Source: Kribbella voronezhensis (lineage in GTDB: Bacteria > Actinomycetota > Actinomycetes > Propionibacteriales > Kribbellaceae). From it: a stretch of 64,000 nucleotides of DNA. The position numbers were made by a program, and so were the translations under genes. The stretch is taken from NCBI RefSeq assembly GCF_004365175.1, contig NZ_SOCE01000001.1:4905403-4969402 (forward strand), read 5' to 3'. Under the pieces are notes generated by a model that made no database searches, was not told the DNA's origin, and saw nothing but the letters and a program-made list of their open reading frames with translations. Shown piece by piece: positions 32,790-40,720 of the stretch. Position 1 is the stretch's first letter. Each line of letters opens with the position of its first letter.

Positions 32790-34430
32790 ATGAGCCAGCC
32801 TTCGTATGCGTCCGGGGTGTCCGAGGTTCCGCTGCTGGGCGAGACGATCGGGCAGAACCTCCGGCGAACGGTCGCGACGTACGGCGACCGGGAGGCGATG
32901 GTGGAGGTCGCCAGCGGACGACGGTGGACGTACGCCGAGTTCGGGGCCGACGTCGACGAGTTCGCCCGGGGGCTGATGGCCCGGGGGATCGCGAAGGGCG
33001 ACCGGGTCGGGATCTGGGCCCCGAACTGCGCGGAGTGGACGATCACGCAGTACGCGACGGCGGCGATCGGCGCGATCCTGGTGAACATCAACCCGGCGTA
33101 CCGGACCCATGAGCTGGCGTATGCGCTGAACCAGTCCGGTGTGAAGCTGCTGATCTCCGCGACCGAGTTCAAGACCAGCGAGTACCGCAAGATGATCGAG
33201 GAGGTCCGGCCGGACTGCACGGCGCTCGAGGACGTCGTCTACATCGGTACGCCGGACTGGGCCGCGGTGGTCGAGGCGGCGGGCCGTGTGACCGCCGAGC
33301 AGTTGGACGAGCGCGCGGAGCAGCTCAGCTTCGACGACGCGATCAACATCCAGTACACCTCGGGGACCACCGGCTTTCCCAAGGGCGCCACGCTGTCCCA
33401 CCACAACATCCTGAACAACGGGTACTTCGTCACCGAGACGATCGCCTTCGGTCCGGACGACCGGCTGTGCATCCCGGTGCCCTTCTACCACTGCTTCGGC
33501 ATGGTGATGGGTAATCTCGGCTGCACCACCCACGGTGCCTGCATGGTCATTCCGGCGCCGGCCTTCGATCCGGCGGCGACCCTCAAGGCCGTGCAGGACG
33601 AGCGCTGCACCGGCCTGTACGGCGTACCGACGATGTTCATCGCCGAACTGGGCCTGCCCGACTTCGCGTCGTACGACCTGAGCTCGCTGCGGACCGGCGT
33701 GATGGCGGGCTCGCCGTGTCCGGTCGAGGTGATGAAGCGCTGTGTGGCCGACATGCACATGGCCGAGGTGGCGATCTGTTACGGGATGACCGAGACCTCG
33801 CCGGTGTCGACCCAGACCCGGCGCGACGACGACCTGGATCGCCGTACGTCGACCGTCGGCCGGGTGATGCCGCATGTCGAGGTGAAGCTGGTCGACCCGG
33901 TGACCGGGCTGGTCGTACCGCGCGGTGAGCCGGGGGAGCTGTGCACGCGTGGGTACTCCGTGATGCTCGGCTACTGGGACGAGCCCGGGAAGACCGCCGA
34001 GGCGATCGACCAGGCCCGCTGGATGCACACCGGGGATCTCGCGGTGATGCGCGACGACGGCTACGTGAACATCGTCGGACGGATCAAGGACATGGTGATC
34101 CGCGGCGGCGAGAACGTGTACCCGCGGGAGATCGAGGAGTTCCTGTACACCCATCCCGACATCGCCGACGTCCAGGTGATCGGCGTACCGGACGAGAAGT
34201 ACGGCGAGGAGCTCTGCGCGTGGATCAAACTTCGCCCGGGCGCCGACGAACTGGACGCCGCCGGACTGCGCTCCTTCGCCACCGGCAAGCTCGCGCAGTA
34301 CAAGATCCCGCGCTACGTCCTGCTCGTCGACGACTTCCCGATGACCGTCACCGGCAAGATCCGCAAGGTCGAGATGCGCGAGAAGTCGATCGCCCTGCTC
34401 GGACTGCAACCGCCAGCGCCGACAAGCTGA
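32790..34430 (+). CDS. AMP-binding acyl-CoA synthetase (FadD-like)
   Basis: A 546-residue adenylate-forming enzyme that activates a carboxylic acid, usually a fatty acid, with ATP and CoA. YTSGTTGFPKGATLSHHN (about 188) is the P-loop-like motif, YGMTETSPVS the A5 motif, GRIKDMVIRGGENVYPREIEE (about 429) the hinge region, and TGKIRKVEMR (about 520) carries the catalytic lysine. I place the start at ATG 32790; an in-frame ATG at 32769 exists. Its 3' end overlaps the convergent MFS gene by 83 nt. The acyl chain length cannot be inferred. Confidence 0.92.
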   Translation: MSQPSYASGVSEVPLLGETIGQNLRRTVATYGDREAMVEVASGRRWTYAEFGADVDEFARGLMARGIAKGDRVGIWAPNCAEWTITQYATAAIGAILVNINPAYRTHELAYALNQSGVKLLISATEFKTSEYRKMIEEVRPDCTALEDVVYIGTPDWAAVVEAAGRVTAEQLDERAEQLSFDDAINIQYTSGTTGFPKGATLSHHNILNNGYFVTETIAFGPDDRLCIPVPFYHCFGMVMGNLGCTTHGACMVIPAPAFDPAATLKAVQDERCTGLYGVPTMFIAELGLPDFASYDLSSLRTGVMAGSPCPVEVMKRCVADMHMAEVAICYGMTETSPVSTQTRRDDDLDRRTSTVGRVMPHVEVKLVDPVTGLVVPRGEPGELCTRGYSVMLGYWDEPGKTAEAIDQARWMHTGDLAVMRDDGYVNIVGRIKDMVIRGGENVYPREIEEFLYTHPDIADVQVIGVPDEKYGEELCAWIKLRPGADELDAAGLRSFATGKLAQYKIPRYVLLVDDFPMTVTGKIRKVEMREKSIALLGLQPPAPTS

Positions 34431-35526
34431 AGGTTGCCCCAAGCAAACAAACCGCAGTCCAGCCGCCGGCGGCGTACAGCGCGGTCGAGGAGATCGCGCC
34501 GAGCCCGCTGCCGATCGAGTAGAACACCATGTAGCCGCCGATCAGCCGGCTGCCGGCATCGGGGCGCAGGCCGTAGATCATGCTCTGGCTGCTGACATGC
34601 ACAGCCTGGACCGCGAGATCCAGCAGGATCGCGCCGATCGCCAACGCCCACAGGAAATCCGACGTGAAGGCGAGCGGGAGCCAACTCGCCGTCAACAGAA
34701 CCAGGGCCACCCAGGTGGTGGTGCTGCCGCGGCCTCGATCGTTGAGGCGACCGGCTGGTCCGGCGGCCAGAGCACCAGCAGCGCCAACAAGCCCGAACGC
34801 TCCGATCGCCGTGTGTGAGAGTTCGTACGGCGGTGCGCTCAGCGGGAGCGCGATCGAACTCCACAGGGTGCTGAACGCGGCGAAGACGAGCAACGCGAGG
34901 ACCGCGCGGGTGCGGAACAGCGGCTCGTCCGTCCAGAGCGTCATGGTGGAGCGCAGCAGTTCGTAGTACGAGAGATTCGCCTTGTTCTGTGGGGTTGTGC
35001 GGAACAAGATCAGTGCGATGAGCAGGCTCAGGATGCCGGCGGCGAGATAGACCGATCGCCAGCCGGCGAGGTCGGCGAGCATTCCGGAGACGGTGCGGGC
35101 CAGCAGGATGCCGATCACGATGCCGCTGGTGACAGCGCCGACCACTCGGCCGACTTCAGCGGGGCGGCTGAGGGAGGCGGCGAACGCCACCAGGGATTGG
35201 GTGACCACCGCGAGAAGTCCGATCGCGGCCAGGCCGAGCAGCAGGACGGCCGCTCCCGGGGCGGTGGCTACCACCAGCAAAGCGGTTGCCAAGAGCAAGA
35301 ACTGGAGCCGGATGAGCCGGCGGCGGTCGACGAGATCGCCGAGCGGAACCAGGAAGAAGAGGCCGAGCCCGTAGCCGAGTTGTGTGATCGTGACGAACAG
35401 GCCGACCCGGCTGGGCGGGATGCCGAGCTCGGTCCCCATCGTCACGACCAGGGGCTGGGCGACGTACACGGTGGCGACGGCCACGCCGGCCGCGAGCGCG
35501 AGGAACAGCCGTCTGCTTGGTTGCAT
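34348..35526 (-). CDS. MFS transporter (HxlR-linked)
   Basis: A 392-residue protein with 12 membrane segments. The motif A loop reads FFLVPLGDLVDRRRLIR, and VYVAQPLVVTMGTELGIP at the first segment is typical of YgaY/YbcL-like DHA1 exporters. Its final 27 codons are antisense to the end of the acyl-CoA synthetase gene, an unusually long convergent overlap. The ATG at 35526 lies inside a palindrome and has no ribosome-binding site; TATGGT 6 nt upstream would be a -10 giving a leaderless mRNA. It is divergent from an HxlR regulator, its probable repressor. Confidence 0.88.
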   Translation of the reverse strand: MQPSRRLFLALAAGVAVATVYVAQPLVVTMGTELGIPPSRVGLFVTITQLGYGLGLFFLVPLGDLVDRRRLIRLQFLLLATALLVVATAPGAAVLLLGLAAIGLLAVVTQSLVAFAASLSRPAEVGRVVGAVTSGIVIGILLARTVSGMLADLAGWRSVYLAAGILSLLIALILFRTTPQNKANLSYYELLRSTMTLWTDEPLFRTRAVLALLVFAAFSTLWSSIALPLSAPPYELSHTAIGAFGLVGAAGALAAGPAGRLNDRGRGSTTTWVALVLLTASWLPLAFTSDFLWALAIGAILLDLAVQAVHVSSQSMIYGLRPDAGSRLIGGYMVFYSIGSGLGAISSTALYAAGGWTAVCLLGATFSLSALAVAVRAGRSTSRASRPCGSCR

Positions 35527-35561
35527 GTTGCTACCATATGAGCGATGGTAGCATGATGCAA
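35521..35561. promoter_or_regulatory. 41-bp near-perfect operator palindrome (HxlR/MFS)
   Basis: TTGCAT (35521-35526), 2 nt, TGCTACCAT (35529-35537), 7-nt centre, ATGGTAGCA (35545-35553), 2 nt, ATGCAA (35556-35561). Both arm pairs are perfect. The site covers the MFS start codon and ends 3 nt before the HxlR Shine-Dalgarno, so a bound dimer or tetramer could shut both genes. Confidence 0.7.
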
Positions 35562-35574
35562 CCAGGAGGTGGAG

Positions 35575-36024
35575 ATGGTCGAGCGGACCAGGTTCGATAC
35601 GGCGGAGTGCCCGGTGGCGCGCTCCGTCGATGCGGTCGGCGACTGGTGGTCGCTGCTGATCGTGCGGGACGCCTTCGACGGCAGTCGCCGGTTCGGTGAG
35701 TTCCAGCGCAGCCTCGGCGTGGCCAAGAACATCCTGTCCGCACGGCTGAAGGCCCTGGTGGACCAAGGCATCCTGCAGGTGAGTCCGGTGGGCGCCTACA
35801 ACGAGTACGTGCTGACGGCGAAGGGCGAGGCGCTCTTCCCGGTCATCGTCGCGCTGCGGCAATGGGGTGAGGCCTTCGCCTTCGAGGCCGGTGAACCGCA
35901 CTCGGAGCTGCTCGATCGACGGGATGGCAAGCCGCTTCGCCCCCTGGAGATCCACGCCGCCGACGGCCGCATCGTGACGCCCGAGGCAACCGTCGTACGC
36001 AAAGTCGGCTTCGAGGAAGACTGA
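35575..36024 (+). CDS. HxlR-family transcriptional regulator
   Basis: A 149-residue winged helix protein: CPVARSVDAVGDWWSLLIVRDAF, RRFGEFQRSLGVAKNILSARLKALVDQGIL and the wing SPVGAYNEYVLTAKGEAL match the HxlR family throughout. The single N-terminal Cys could be redox- or electrophile-sensing, as in some HxlR proteins. I chose ATG 35575 because AGGAGG lies 5 nt upstream. It faces away from the MFS exporter across the 41-bp palindrome and probably represses it. Confidence 0.92.
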   Translation: MVERTRFDTAECPVARSVDAVGDWWSLLIVRDAFDGSRRFGEFQRSLGVAKNILSARLKALVDQGILQVSPVGAYNEYVLTAKGEALFPVIVALRQWGEAFAFEAGEPHSELLDRRDGKPLRPLEIHAADGRIVTPEATVVRKVGFEED

Positions 36025-36072
36025 GGTTCGCAGGAGCCGGCGAATTCATCGTCGCCTCTTGACTGCGCCGGG

Positions 36073-37023
36073 TCAGCGGACCGCGGCCAGGGCGGCGGAG
36101 TCTTCGGCGCCGAAGACGTCCTCCAGTTTCTCGGGGGAGTAGTCGAGGTCGATGCCGGCGACATCCGCGCCGAGGGCCGACTCGATGGCGCCGAGGCGGC
36201 GGGTCGCGCGGTCGCCGGCGTACGTCATCAGTGCGGTCGGGTCGATCTCCGGGGGAATCTCCGGCGAGTTCTCCAGCGCCCACTGGATCTGGACGAGGGC
36301 GTGCGGGAGCAGTTCCTCCATCGTGTCGGTGACGACCTTCCAGTTGGCCTCGTCGGCGGCGACGTGGCGCCGGCAGGTGAACGTGCCCCAGGCCATATGG
36401 CGTCGTTCGTCGTCACCGATGCGGCGGATCAGTTCCTGCATGCCGGGCAGGACTCCGCGGCCGGTGCACAGCAGGTTCCACGAGTGGTAGCCGGTGAGAG
36501 CCAGAGTTCCTTCTACTACGTGGTTGTAGGTGACCGAGGCGCGTACCTGGTTCGCCGGTGACGGATCGTCGGCGAGGGATTTGAGTGCCACCGGCAACGC
36601 TTCGTAGAAGATCGCGCGGTAGCCGGGGTTGTTCTCGACGTACCGGTGCAGGTCCTCGGTGACGCCGACCGCGTCGAGCCACATCCGGAAGACCGCGGTG
36701 TGCTTGGCCTCCTCGAAGCAGAACTGGGTCAGGTACATCTCGTCCCCGAACCGGCCCTCCGCGGCCATCGCCTGCAGGAACGGCTGCAGGTCCTCGGTGA
36801 CGGCTTCCTCGCCGGCGATGAACTGCGCGCACAGCATCATCGCGTTGTCCCGCTCGTTGTCGGTGAAGTTCTCCCAGTCCTTGGCGTCCAGGCTGAAGTC
36901 GATGTCGCGAGGATTCCAGAACTTGCGATTCCCCTTGTCGAAAAGGCGGAGCGGCAGGGCGTCCCAGTTCAACCCGCCCGCCTGCAACGAGCTGAAACCC
37001 TGCCGGTGAAGAGGATTCGTCAT
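36073..37023 (-). CDS. R2-like ligand-binding oxidase (R2lox)
   Basis: A 316-residue ferritin-like protein very close, from memory, to M. tuberculosis Rv0233. The six metal ligands are present: E72 (GEEAVTED), E105 and H108 (FEEAKH), E171 (YNHVVEG), and the E and H of DDERRHMAWG at about 206 and 209. V75 and Y166 stand where R2lox forms its Val-Tyr ether cross-link, so this is an Mn/Fe ligand-binding oxidase and not a ribonucleotide reductase subunit, as such genes are often mislabelled. AGGAG lies before ATG 37023. A TetR gene sits 32 bp upstream on the same strand. The substrate is unknown; a long-chain fatty acid is the usual bound ligand in this family. Confidence 0.93.
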   Translation of the reverse strand: MTNPLHRQGFSSLQAGGLNWDALPLRLFDKGNRKFWNPRDIDFSLDAKDWENFTDNERDNAMMLCAQFIAGEEAVTEDLQPFLQAMAAEGRFGDEMYLTQFCFEEAKHTAVFRMWLDAVGVTEDLHRYVENNPGYRAIFYEALPVALKSLADDPSPANQVRASVTYNHVVEGTLALTGYHSWNLLCTGRGVLPGMQELIRRIGDDERRHMAWGTFTCRRHVAADEANWKVVTDTMEELLPHALVQIQWALENSPEIPPEIDPTALMTYAGDRATRRLGAIESALGADVAGIDLDYSPEKLEDVFGAEDSAALAAVR

Positions 37024-37055
37024 CAATACTCCTGCTGTTGGCGAAGTGGAAGTGT

Positions 37056-37637
37056 TCAGCTGTTGCTGCTGAGGAAGGGGCCGAGGACCCGGGCTACCTG
37101 GTCGGCGACGACGGTTGGTGGCGGGCCGGGGTTGACGATGTGGCTGAGGACGACGCGCAGGGCGATGTCGACGCAGGTGCTCGCGTCGTCGGGAGCGATC
37201 TCGGGCCAGTGCTCGCGGACGTGCGCGTCCAGTCGCTGGTGGCTCAACTCGAGCACCTGCTGGCCGCGGGTGGTGAGGACCTGACTGGCCTGGTCCGAGC
37301 CGGGGGCGGTGAGCGCGGCCTTCACGAGCGGGTTGTCGGAGGCAAGCACCAGCGCACGTTCGACCGCGGCGCGGAGCCCGTCGATCGGGTCGGCATGGTC
37401 GGCGAGCGCGGCGTTCACATCGACCAGGAACCGCTCGGTCTCGCGCGCCGCGACCGCCTGCAGCACGCCCCACTTGTCACCGAACTCGTTGTAGACCGTC
37501 TGCCGCGAGACCCCGGTCCGCCGCCCGACGTCGGCCATCCGCAACCCGTCGTACCCGCCGGTGACGATCGCGTCGTACGCCGCGTCGAGCAACTCCTCGC
37601 GCAACCGCCGCTTGGTCCGCGCGCCAAAGGAATCCAT
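37056..37637 (-). CDS. TetR-family regulator (R2lox operon)
   Basis: A 193-residue regulator. The helix-turn-helix is DGLRMADVGRRTGVSRQTVYNEFGDKWGVL (about 30-60). The C-terminal ligand domain has LRAAVERALVLASDNPLVKAALT. ATG 37637 is chosen because the sequence further upstream is operator-like; no clear Shine-Dalgarno. It is co-directional with R2lox (32-bp gap), and an array of TGACATC-type half-sites lies directly upstream, so it should control its own operon and perhaps the divergent HAD-LarE gene. Confidence 0.9.
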   Translation of the reverse strand: MDSFGARTKRRLREELLDAAYDAIVTGGYDGLRMADVGRRTGVSRQTVYNEFGDKWGVLQAVAARETERFLVDVNAALADHADPIDGLRAAVERALVLASDNPLVKAALTAPGSDQASQVLTTRGQQVLELSHQRLDAHVREHWPEIAPDDASTCVDIALRVVLSHIVNPGPPPTVVADQVARVLGPFLSSNS

Positions 37638-37649
37638 GCACTCAGGGTT

Positions 37650-37700
37650 TACATCTAGGGCCCTGATGTCAAGACCTCGGACATCATGGCCAAAGATGTC
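37650..37700. promoter_or_regulatory. 15-bp periodic array of TetR half-sites
   Basis: Four GATGTC/GACATC-type half-sites alternate in orientation at 37650-37655 (TACATC), 37665-37670 (GATGTC), 37680-37685 (GACATC) and 37695-37700 (GATGTC), each 15 bp apart. TGATGTC/GACATCA (37664-37670 with 37680-37686) and GACATC/GATGTC are perfect pairs, each with a 9-nt centre. This fits cooperative binding of several TetR dimers. Confidence 0.65.
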
Positions 37701-37771
37701 AAACCGCCGGCCGGAACCGGGGGTGGAATACCCGGAGGACCGGGCGTGGTCGAGGACGTAGGGTTGGGGAC

Positions 37772-39253
37772 GTGTCAACCGCCGAGATTCAGCCCACCCC
37801 TGCCGCCACGCCAGGCGAGGCCGACGTGCCGGAACTGGTGGTCGGTTTCGATCTGGACATGACGCTGATCGACTCCCGGCCCGGGATCCAGGCCGTCTGG
37901 GACCTGCTGGCGGCCGAGACCGGCGTCCCGATCGACACCGACCTGGTGGTGAGCCGTCTCGGGCCGCCGCTGACCTGGGAGATGGCGAACTGGTTCCCGC
38001 AGGACCAGGTCGAGGCGATGGTCGCGCGGTACCGCGAGCACTACCCGTCGTACGCGATCACCGGGAGCCTGCCGTTGCCGGGGGTGCCCGAGGCGCTGGC
38101 CGCAGTGCGGGCTCTGCGTGGGCGCACGATGGTGGTCTCGGCGAAGTACGCGCCGAGCGTGACGCTGCACTTGGAGCACCTGGGGCTGGACGTCGACGAG
38201 CCTGTCGGCGATCTGCACGGCGCCGAGAAGGGCACCGCGCTGCGTGAGCACCAGGCCACGATCTATGTCGGCGATCACACCGCCGACATCGACGGAGCCC
38301 GGGCTGCCGGCGCGGTCGCGGTGAGCGTTGCCACCGGTCCGTTCTCGGCGGACGAGCTGCGCGCGTACGGCGCTGACGTAGTACTCAACGATCTGACCGA
38401 GTTCCCCGCCTGGCTGGACGCCTATGTGCTGGAGCAGCGGCTGGAAGCGTTGATGACGAGGCTGGCCAAGTACGAGAGCCTCGTGGTCGCCTTCTCCGGC
38501 GGCGCCGACTCGGCGTTCCTGCTGGCGGCCGCGGCTCGCGCGATCGGCCCGGCCAACGTGGTGGCGGCCACGGCGGTGTCGCCGAGTCTGCCGGTCGCGG
38601 AGCTCGAGCCCGCGGCCCACTTCGCCGACTCGCTCGGCGTACGGCATGTGACTCCGCACACCCACGAGATGGACCGCGAGGGCTATCAGGCGAACGCCGG
38701 CGACCGCTGCTACTTCTGCAAGGCCGAGCTGGTCGAGACGCTGCAGCCGATCGCGGACGAGTTCGGCATCGACGCGATCGCCACCGGGACCAACGCCGAC
38801 GACGCGATCGCCGGCTTCCGGCCGGGGATCCGCGCTGCCTTCGAGCGCGGCGCGATCACGCCGTTGCGCGATGCACGGTTGACCAAGGCGCAGATCCGGG
38901 CGGCCTCGCGCAGCTGGGGCCTGGAGACGTCGGACAAGCCGGCCGCGGCCTGCCTGTCCAGCCGGATCGCCTACGGCATCCGGATCACTCCCAACCTGCT
39001 CGTCCGGGTCGACCGGGCCGAGCAGGCGGTCCGCGACCTGCTCACGCCGTACGGCGTGCAGAACGTGCGGGTCCGCGATCTGGGGGAGTCCGCGAGCATC
39101 GAGATCGACGCCGACCTGCTCGGCCGGGTGGACCACGCGCCGCTGATCGACGCGGTCCGCGCGGAAGGTTTCGCGGCGGCGGCCGTCGATTCGCGGGGCT
39201 TCCGCTCCGGCTCGATGAACGAGCGGCTGGCCGATCCGGACCGCTATCGCTGA
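37772..39253 (+). CDS. larE: HAD hydrolase - LarE sulfur transferase fusion
   Basis: A 493-residue fusion. Residues about 20-220 are a HAD phosphatase: FDLDMTLIDS (catalytic Asp pair), SAKYAPS and YVGDHTADIDGARAAG. Residues about 225-493 are LarE, the PP-loop enzyme that adenylates and sulfurates the nickel-pincer nucleotide precursor: SGGADS at 242-247, CYFC at C313 and C316, and AAACLSSRI with C394. The three-Cys pattern matches LarE proteins thought to carry a [4Fe-4S] cluster as sulfur donor instead of sacrificing a single Cys. GTG 37772 has GGGG upstream. No larB, larC or larA is present in this window, and no standard LarE carries a HAD domain that I recall. Confidence 0.87.
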   Translation: MSTAEIQPTPAATPGEADVPELVVGFDLDMTLIDSRPGIQAVWDLLAAETGVPIDTDLVVSRLGPPLTWEMANWFPQDQVEAMVARYREHYPSYAITGSLPLPGVPEALAAVRALRGRTMVVSAKYAPSVTLHLEHLGLDVDEPVGDLHGAEKGTALREHQATIYVGDHTADIDGARAAGAVAVSVATGPFSADELRAYGADVVLNDLTEFPAWLDAYVLEQRLEALMTRLAKYESLVVAFSGGADSAFLLAAAARAIGPANVVAATAVSPSLPVAELEPAAHFADSLGVRHVTPHTHEMDREGYQANAGDRCYFCKAELVETLQPIADEFGIDAIATGTNADDAIAGFRPGIRAAFERGAITPLRDARLTKAQIRAASRSWGLETSDKPAAACLSSRIAYGIRITPNLLVRVDRAEQAVRDLLTPYGVQNVRVRDLGESASIEIDADLLGRVDHAPLIDAVRAEGFAAAAVDSRGFRSGSMNERLADPDRYR

Positions 39254-39426
39254 AGGACGACCGCCGCGGGGCATTGCGAGACCGGTTAGTGCGGAATCGT
39301 TGCCTCATCAGGTAGTTTCCCGGAGGCGCTGATGCCCGGGTTCACGTACGCTGGGTAACCGGCCCGGGCAGCCCGTCCCGGTCACCTTTCCGTCCTGTTC
39401 CGACGATTGACATCGAAGAGGTTCCC

Positions 39427-39810
39427 GTGCCTGTTGGCAAGGTCAAGTGGTATGACTCCGAGAAGGGGTTCGGCTTCCTCAGCAAGGAGGAAGGCGGGGA
39501 TGTCTACGTCCGTGCCGAGGCGCTGCCGGCCGGAGTGACCAACCTCAAGCCGGGGCAGAAGGTCGAGTTCGGCGTCGTCGAGGGCCGCAAGGGTGAGCAG
39601 GCGCTGCAGGTGCGGCTGATCGACCCGCCGCCGTCCGTGGCGAAGGCGATGCGCCCGAAGCCGGAGGAGATGCAGTTGGTGATCGAGGACCTGATCAAGC
39701 TCCTCGACAACATCGGCGAGGGCTACCGCCGCGGCCGCCACCCCGACGCCAAGGCCGCCCGCGGCGTCGCCACCGTCCTGCGCGGAGTAGCCGACAAACT
39801 CGACATCTGA
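39427..39810 (+). CDS. cold-shock domain protein with C-terminal extension
   Basis: A 127-residue protein. Residues 1-65 are a cold-shock domain binding single-stranded nucleic acid: KWYDSEKGFGFL (RNP1) and DVYVR (RNP2). The second half (about 68-127) is a conserved actinobacterial helical extension (PPPSVAKAMRPKPEEMQLVIEDLIKLLDNI, YRRGRHPDAKAARGVATVLRGVADKL), as in the CspB-like protein near the XPB locus in mycobacteria. GTG 39427 has AGAGG 6 nt upstream. The 173-bp interval before it has no gene and could be a regulated 5' leader. Confidence 0.92.
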   Translation: MPVGKVKWYDSEKGFGFLSKEEGGDVYVRAEALPAGVTNLKPGQKVEFGVVEGRKGEQALQVRLIDPPPSVAKAMRPKPEEMQLVIEDLIKLLDNIGEGYRRGRHPDAKAARGVATVLRGVADKLDI

Positions 39811-39842
39811 CCCGTACGGCGATCCGCCGCTGCCCGTGCCGG

Positions 39843-40589
39843 TCAGGTGCGGGCAGCGCTGCGGTCGATCAGGGCCTGGATGCCGTCGAGCACCGCGGTC
39901 AGGCCGAACTTGAAGTCGTCGGGGTCGTCGCCGGAGTCGGCCCGTTCGATGCCGGCCGCGACCGTGGCGGCGATCATCGGGAACCGTTCCAGGGTGGCCA
40001 GCATCATCAGCCGCCGCCCGTACAGCTGGTCGTTCTCCTCCCTCGTCCGATCCGGCCGGGCGAACATCTCGGCGGTCAGCTGAGCTGCCCCGCGCACATA
40101 GATGTTGACCAGCACCATCGACGAGAGCTTTTCCCCCGCGCTGAGCGGCGTACCTTCGAAGACCCGCAGCCCCGCCTCCATCCACTCGAACTGCTTGGGT
40201 GACAGCGGCGGCTCGAACAGCGGCACCTGCAGAATCCACGGATGCCGGTGGATCGCCTCCCGCACCAGCATCGCCCACTGCGTGATCCCGGCCCGCCAGC
40301 CCAGCTCCGGCGCGATCGGCCCCGGTACGCCGAACGCCTCGTCGATCATCACCGTGTACAGCTCGTCCTTGGAATCGACGTACCGGTAGAGCGACATCGT
40401 GGTGAAGCCGACCTCGGCCGCCACCTTCGCCATCGAAACCGCGCCGAGCCCCGCGGCGTCGGCGATCCTGACGCCGGCCGCACCGATGTCGCTGATGTGC
40501 AGCGTCGGCTTCGGCCCTGGCCGCGCCGGCCCCTCGATACCCCACATCAACTGCAGGGCTCGCGGGAGTCCCTCCGCGGTCTTGTCCAT
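39843..40589 (-). CDS. TetR-family regulator with TetR_C domain
   Basis: A 248-residue regulator of the tetracycline-type (TetR_C) class. The DNA-binding helices are IADAAGLGAVSMAKVAAEVGFTTMSLYRYVDSKDELY (about 45-82). The rest is a long helical ligand domain with FEWMEAGLRVFEGTPLSAGEK. ATG 40589 has GGAGGA 7 nt upstream. It is divergent from the DHA2 drug exporter, the classical repressor/pump arrangement, with two strong inverted repeats in the gap. Confidence 0.9.
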   Translation of the reverse strand: MDKTAEGLPRALQLMWGIEGPARPGPKPTLHISDIGAAGVRIADAAGLGAVSMAKVAAEVGFTTMSLYRYVDSKDELYTVMIDEAFGVPGPIAPELGWRAGITQWAMLVREAIHRHPWILQVPLFEPPLSPKQFEWMEAGLRVFEGTPLSAGEKLSSMVLVNIYVRGAAQLTAEMFARPDRTREENDQLYGRRLMMLATLERFPMIAATVAAGIERADSGDDPDDFKFGLTAVLDGIQALIDRSAART

Positions 40590-40632
40590 CACTCGCTCCT
40601 CCGGTCGGCATGGCCAGAACTTCTCTGGATCT

Positions 40633-40693
40633 TATCTGTTTACAGCATAGACAGATACGCGCTATGGTCTGCGTACGGCGCACACAGTGTGCG
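40633..40693. promoter_or_regulatory. two TetR-type operators between regulator and pump genes
   Basis: TATCTGT (40633-40639), 11 nt, ACAGATA (40651-40657); and CGCACAC-A-GTGTGCG (40679-40693). Both are perfect inverted repeats. A further ACAGATA-like half-site lies at 40699-40708. GGAGGGG (40709-40715) is the Shine-Dalgarno of the pump gene. Confidence 0.6.
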
Positions 40694-40720
40694 TCATACA
40701 CAGATAGCGGAGGGGTTCTT

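Noticed and set aside
31419..34442. 1007-codon minus-strand open frame
   Set aside because: It runs antisense to four well-supported plus-strand genes (NRAMP end, metallophosphoesterase, DUF427, acyl-CoA synthetase) and shows only His/Arg/Asp-rich shadow composition.
36073..37023. R2lox gene as a ribonucleotide reductase beta subunit
   Set aside because: The Val and Tyr of the ether cross-link and the overall match to Rv0233-type R2lox, plus absence of a nrdA partner, argue against a reductase role.
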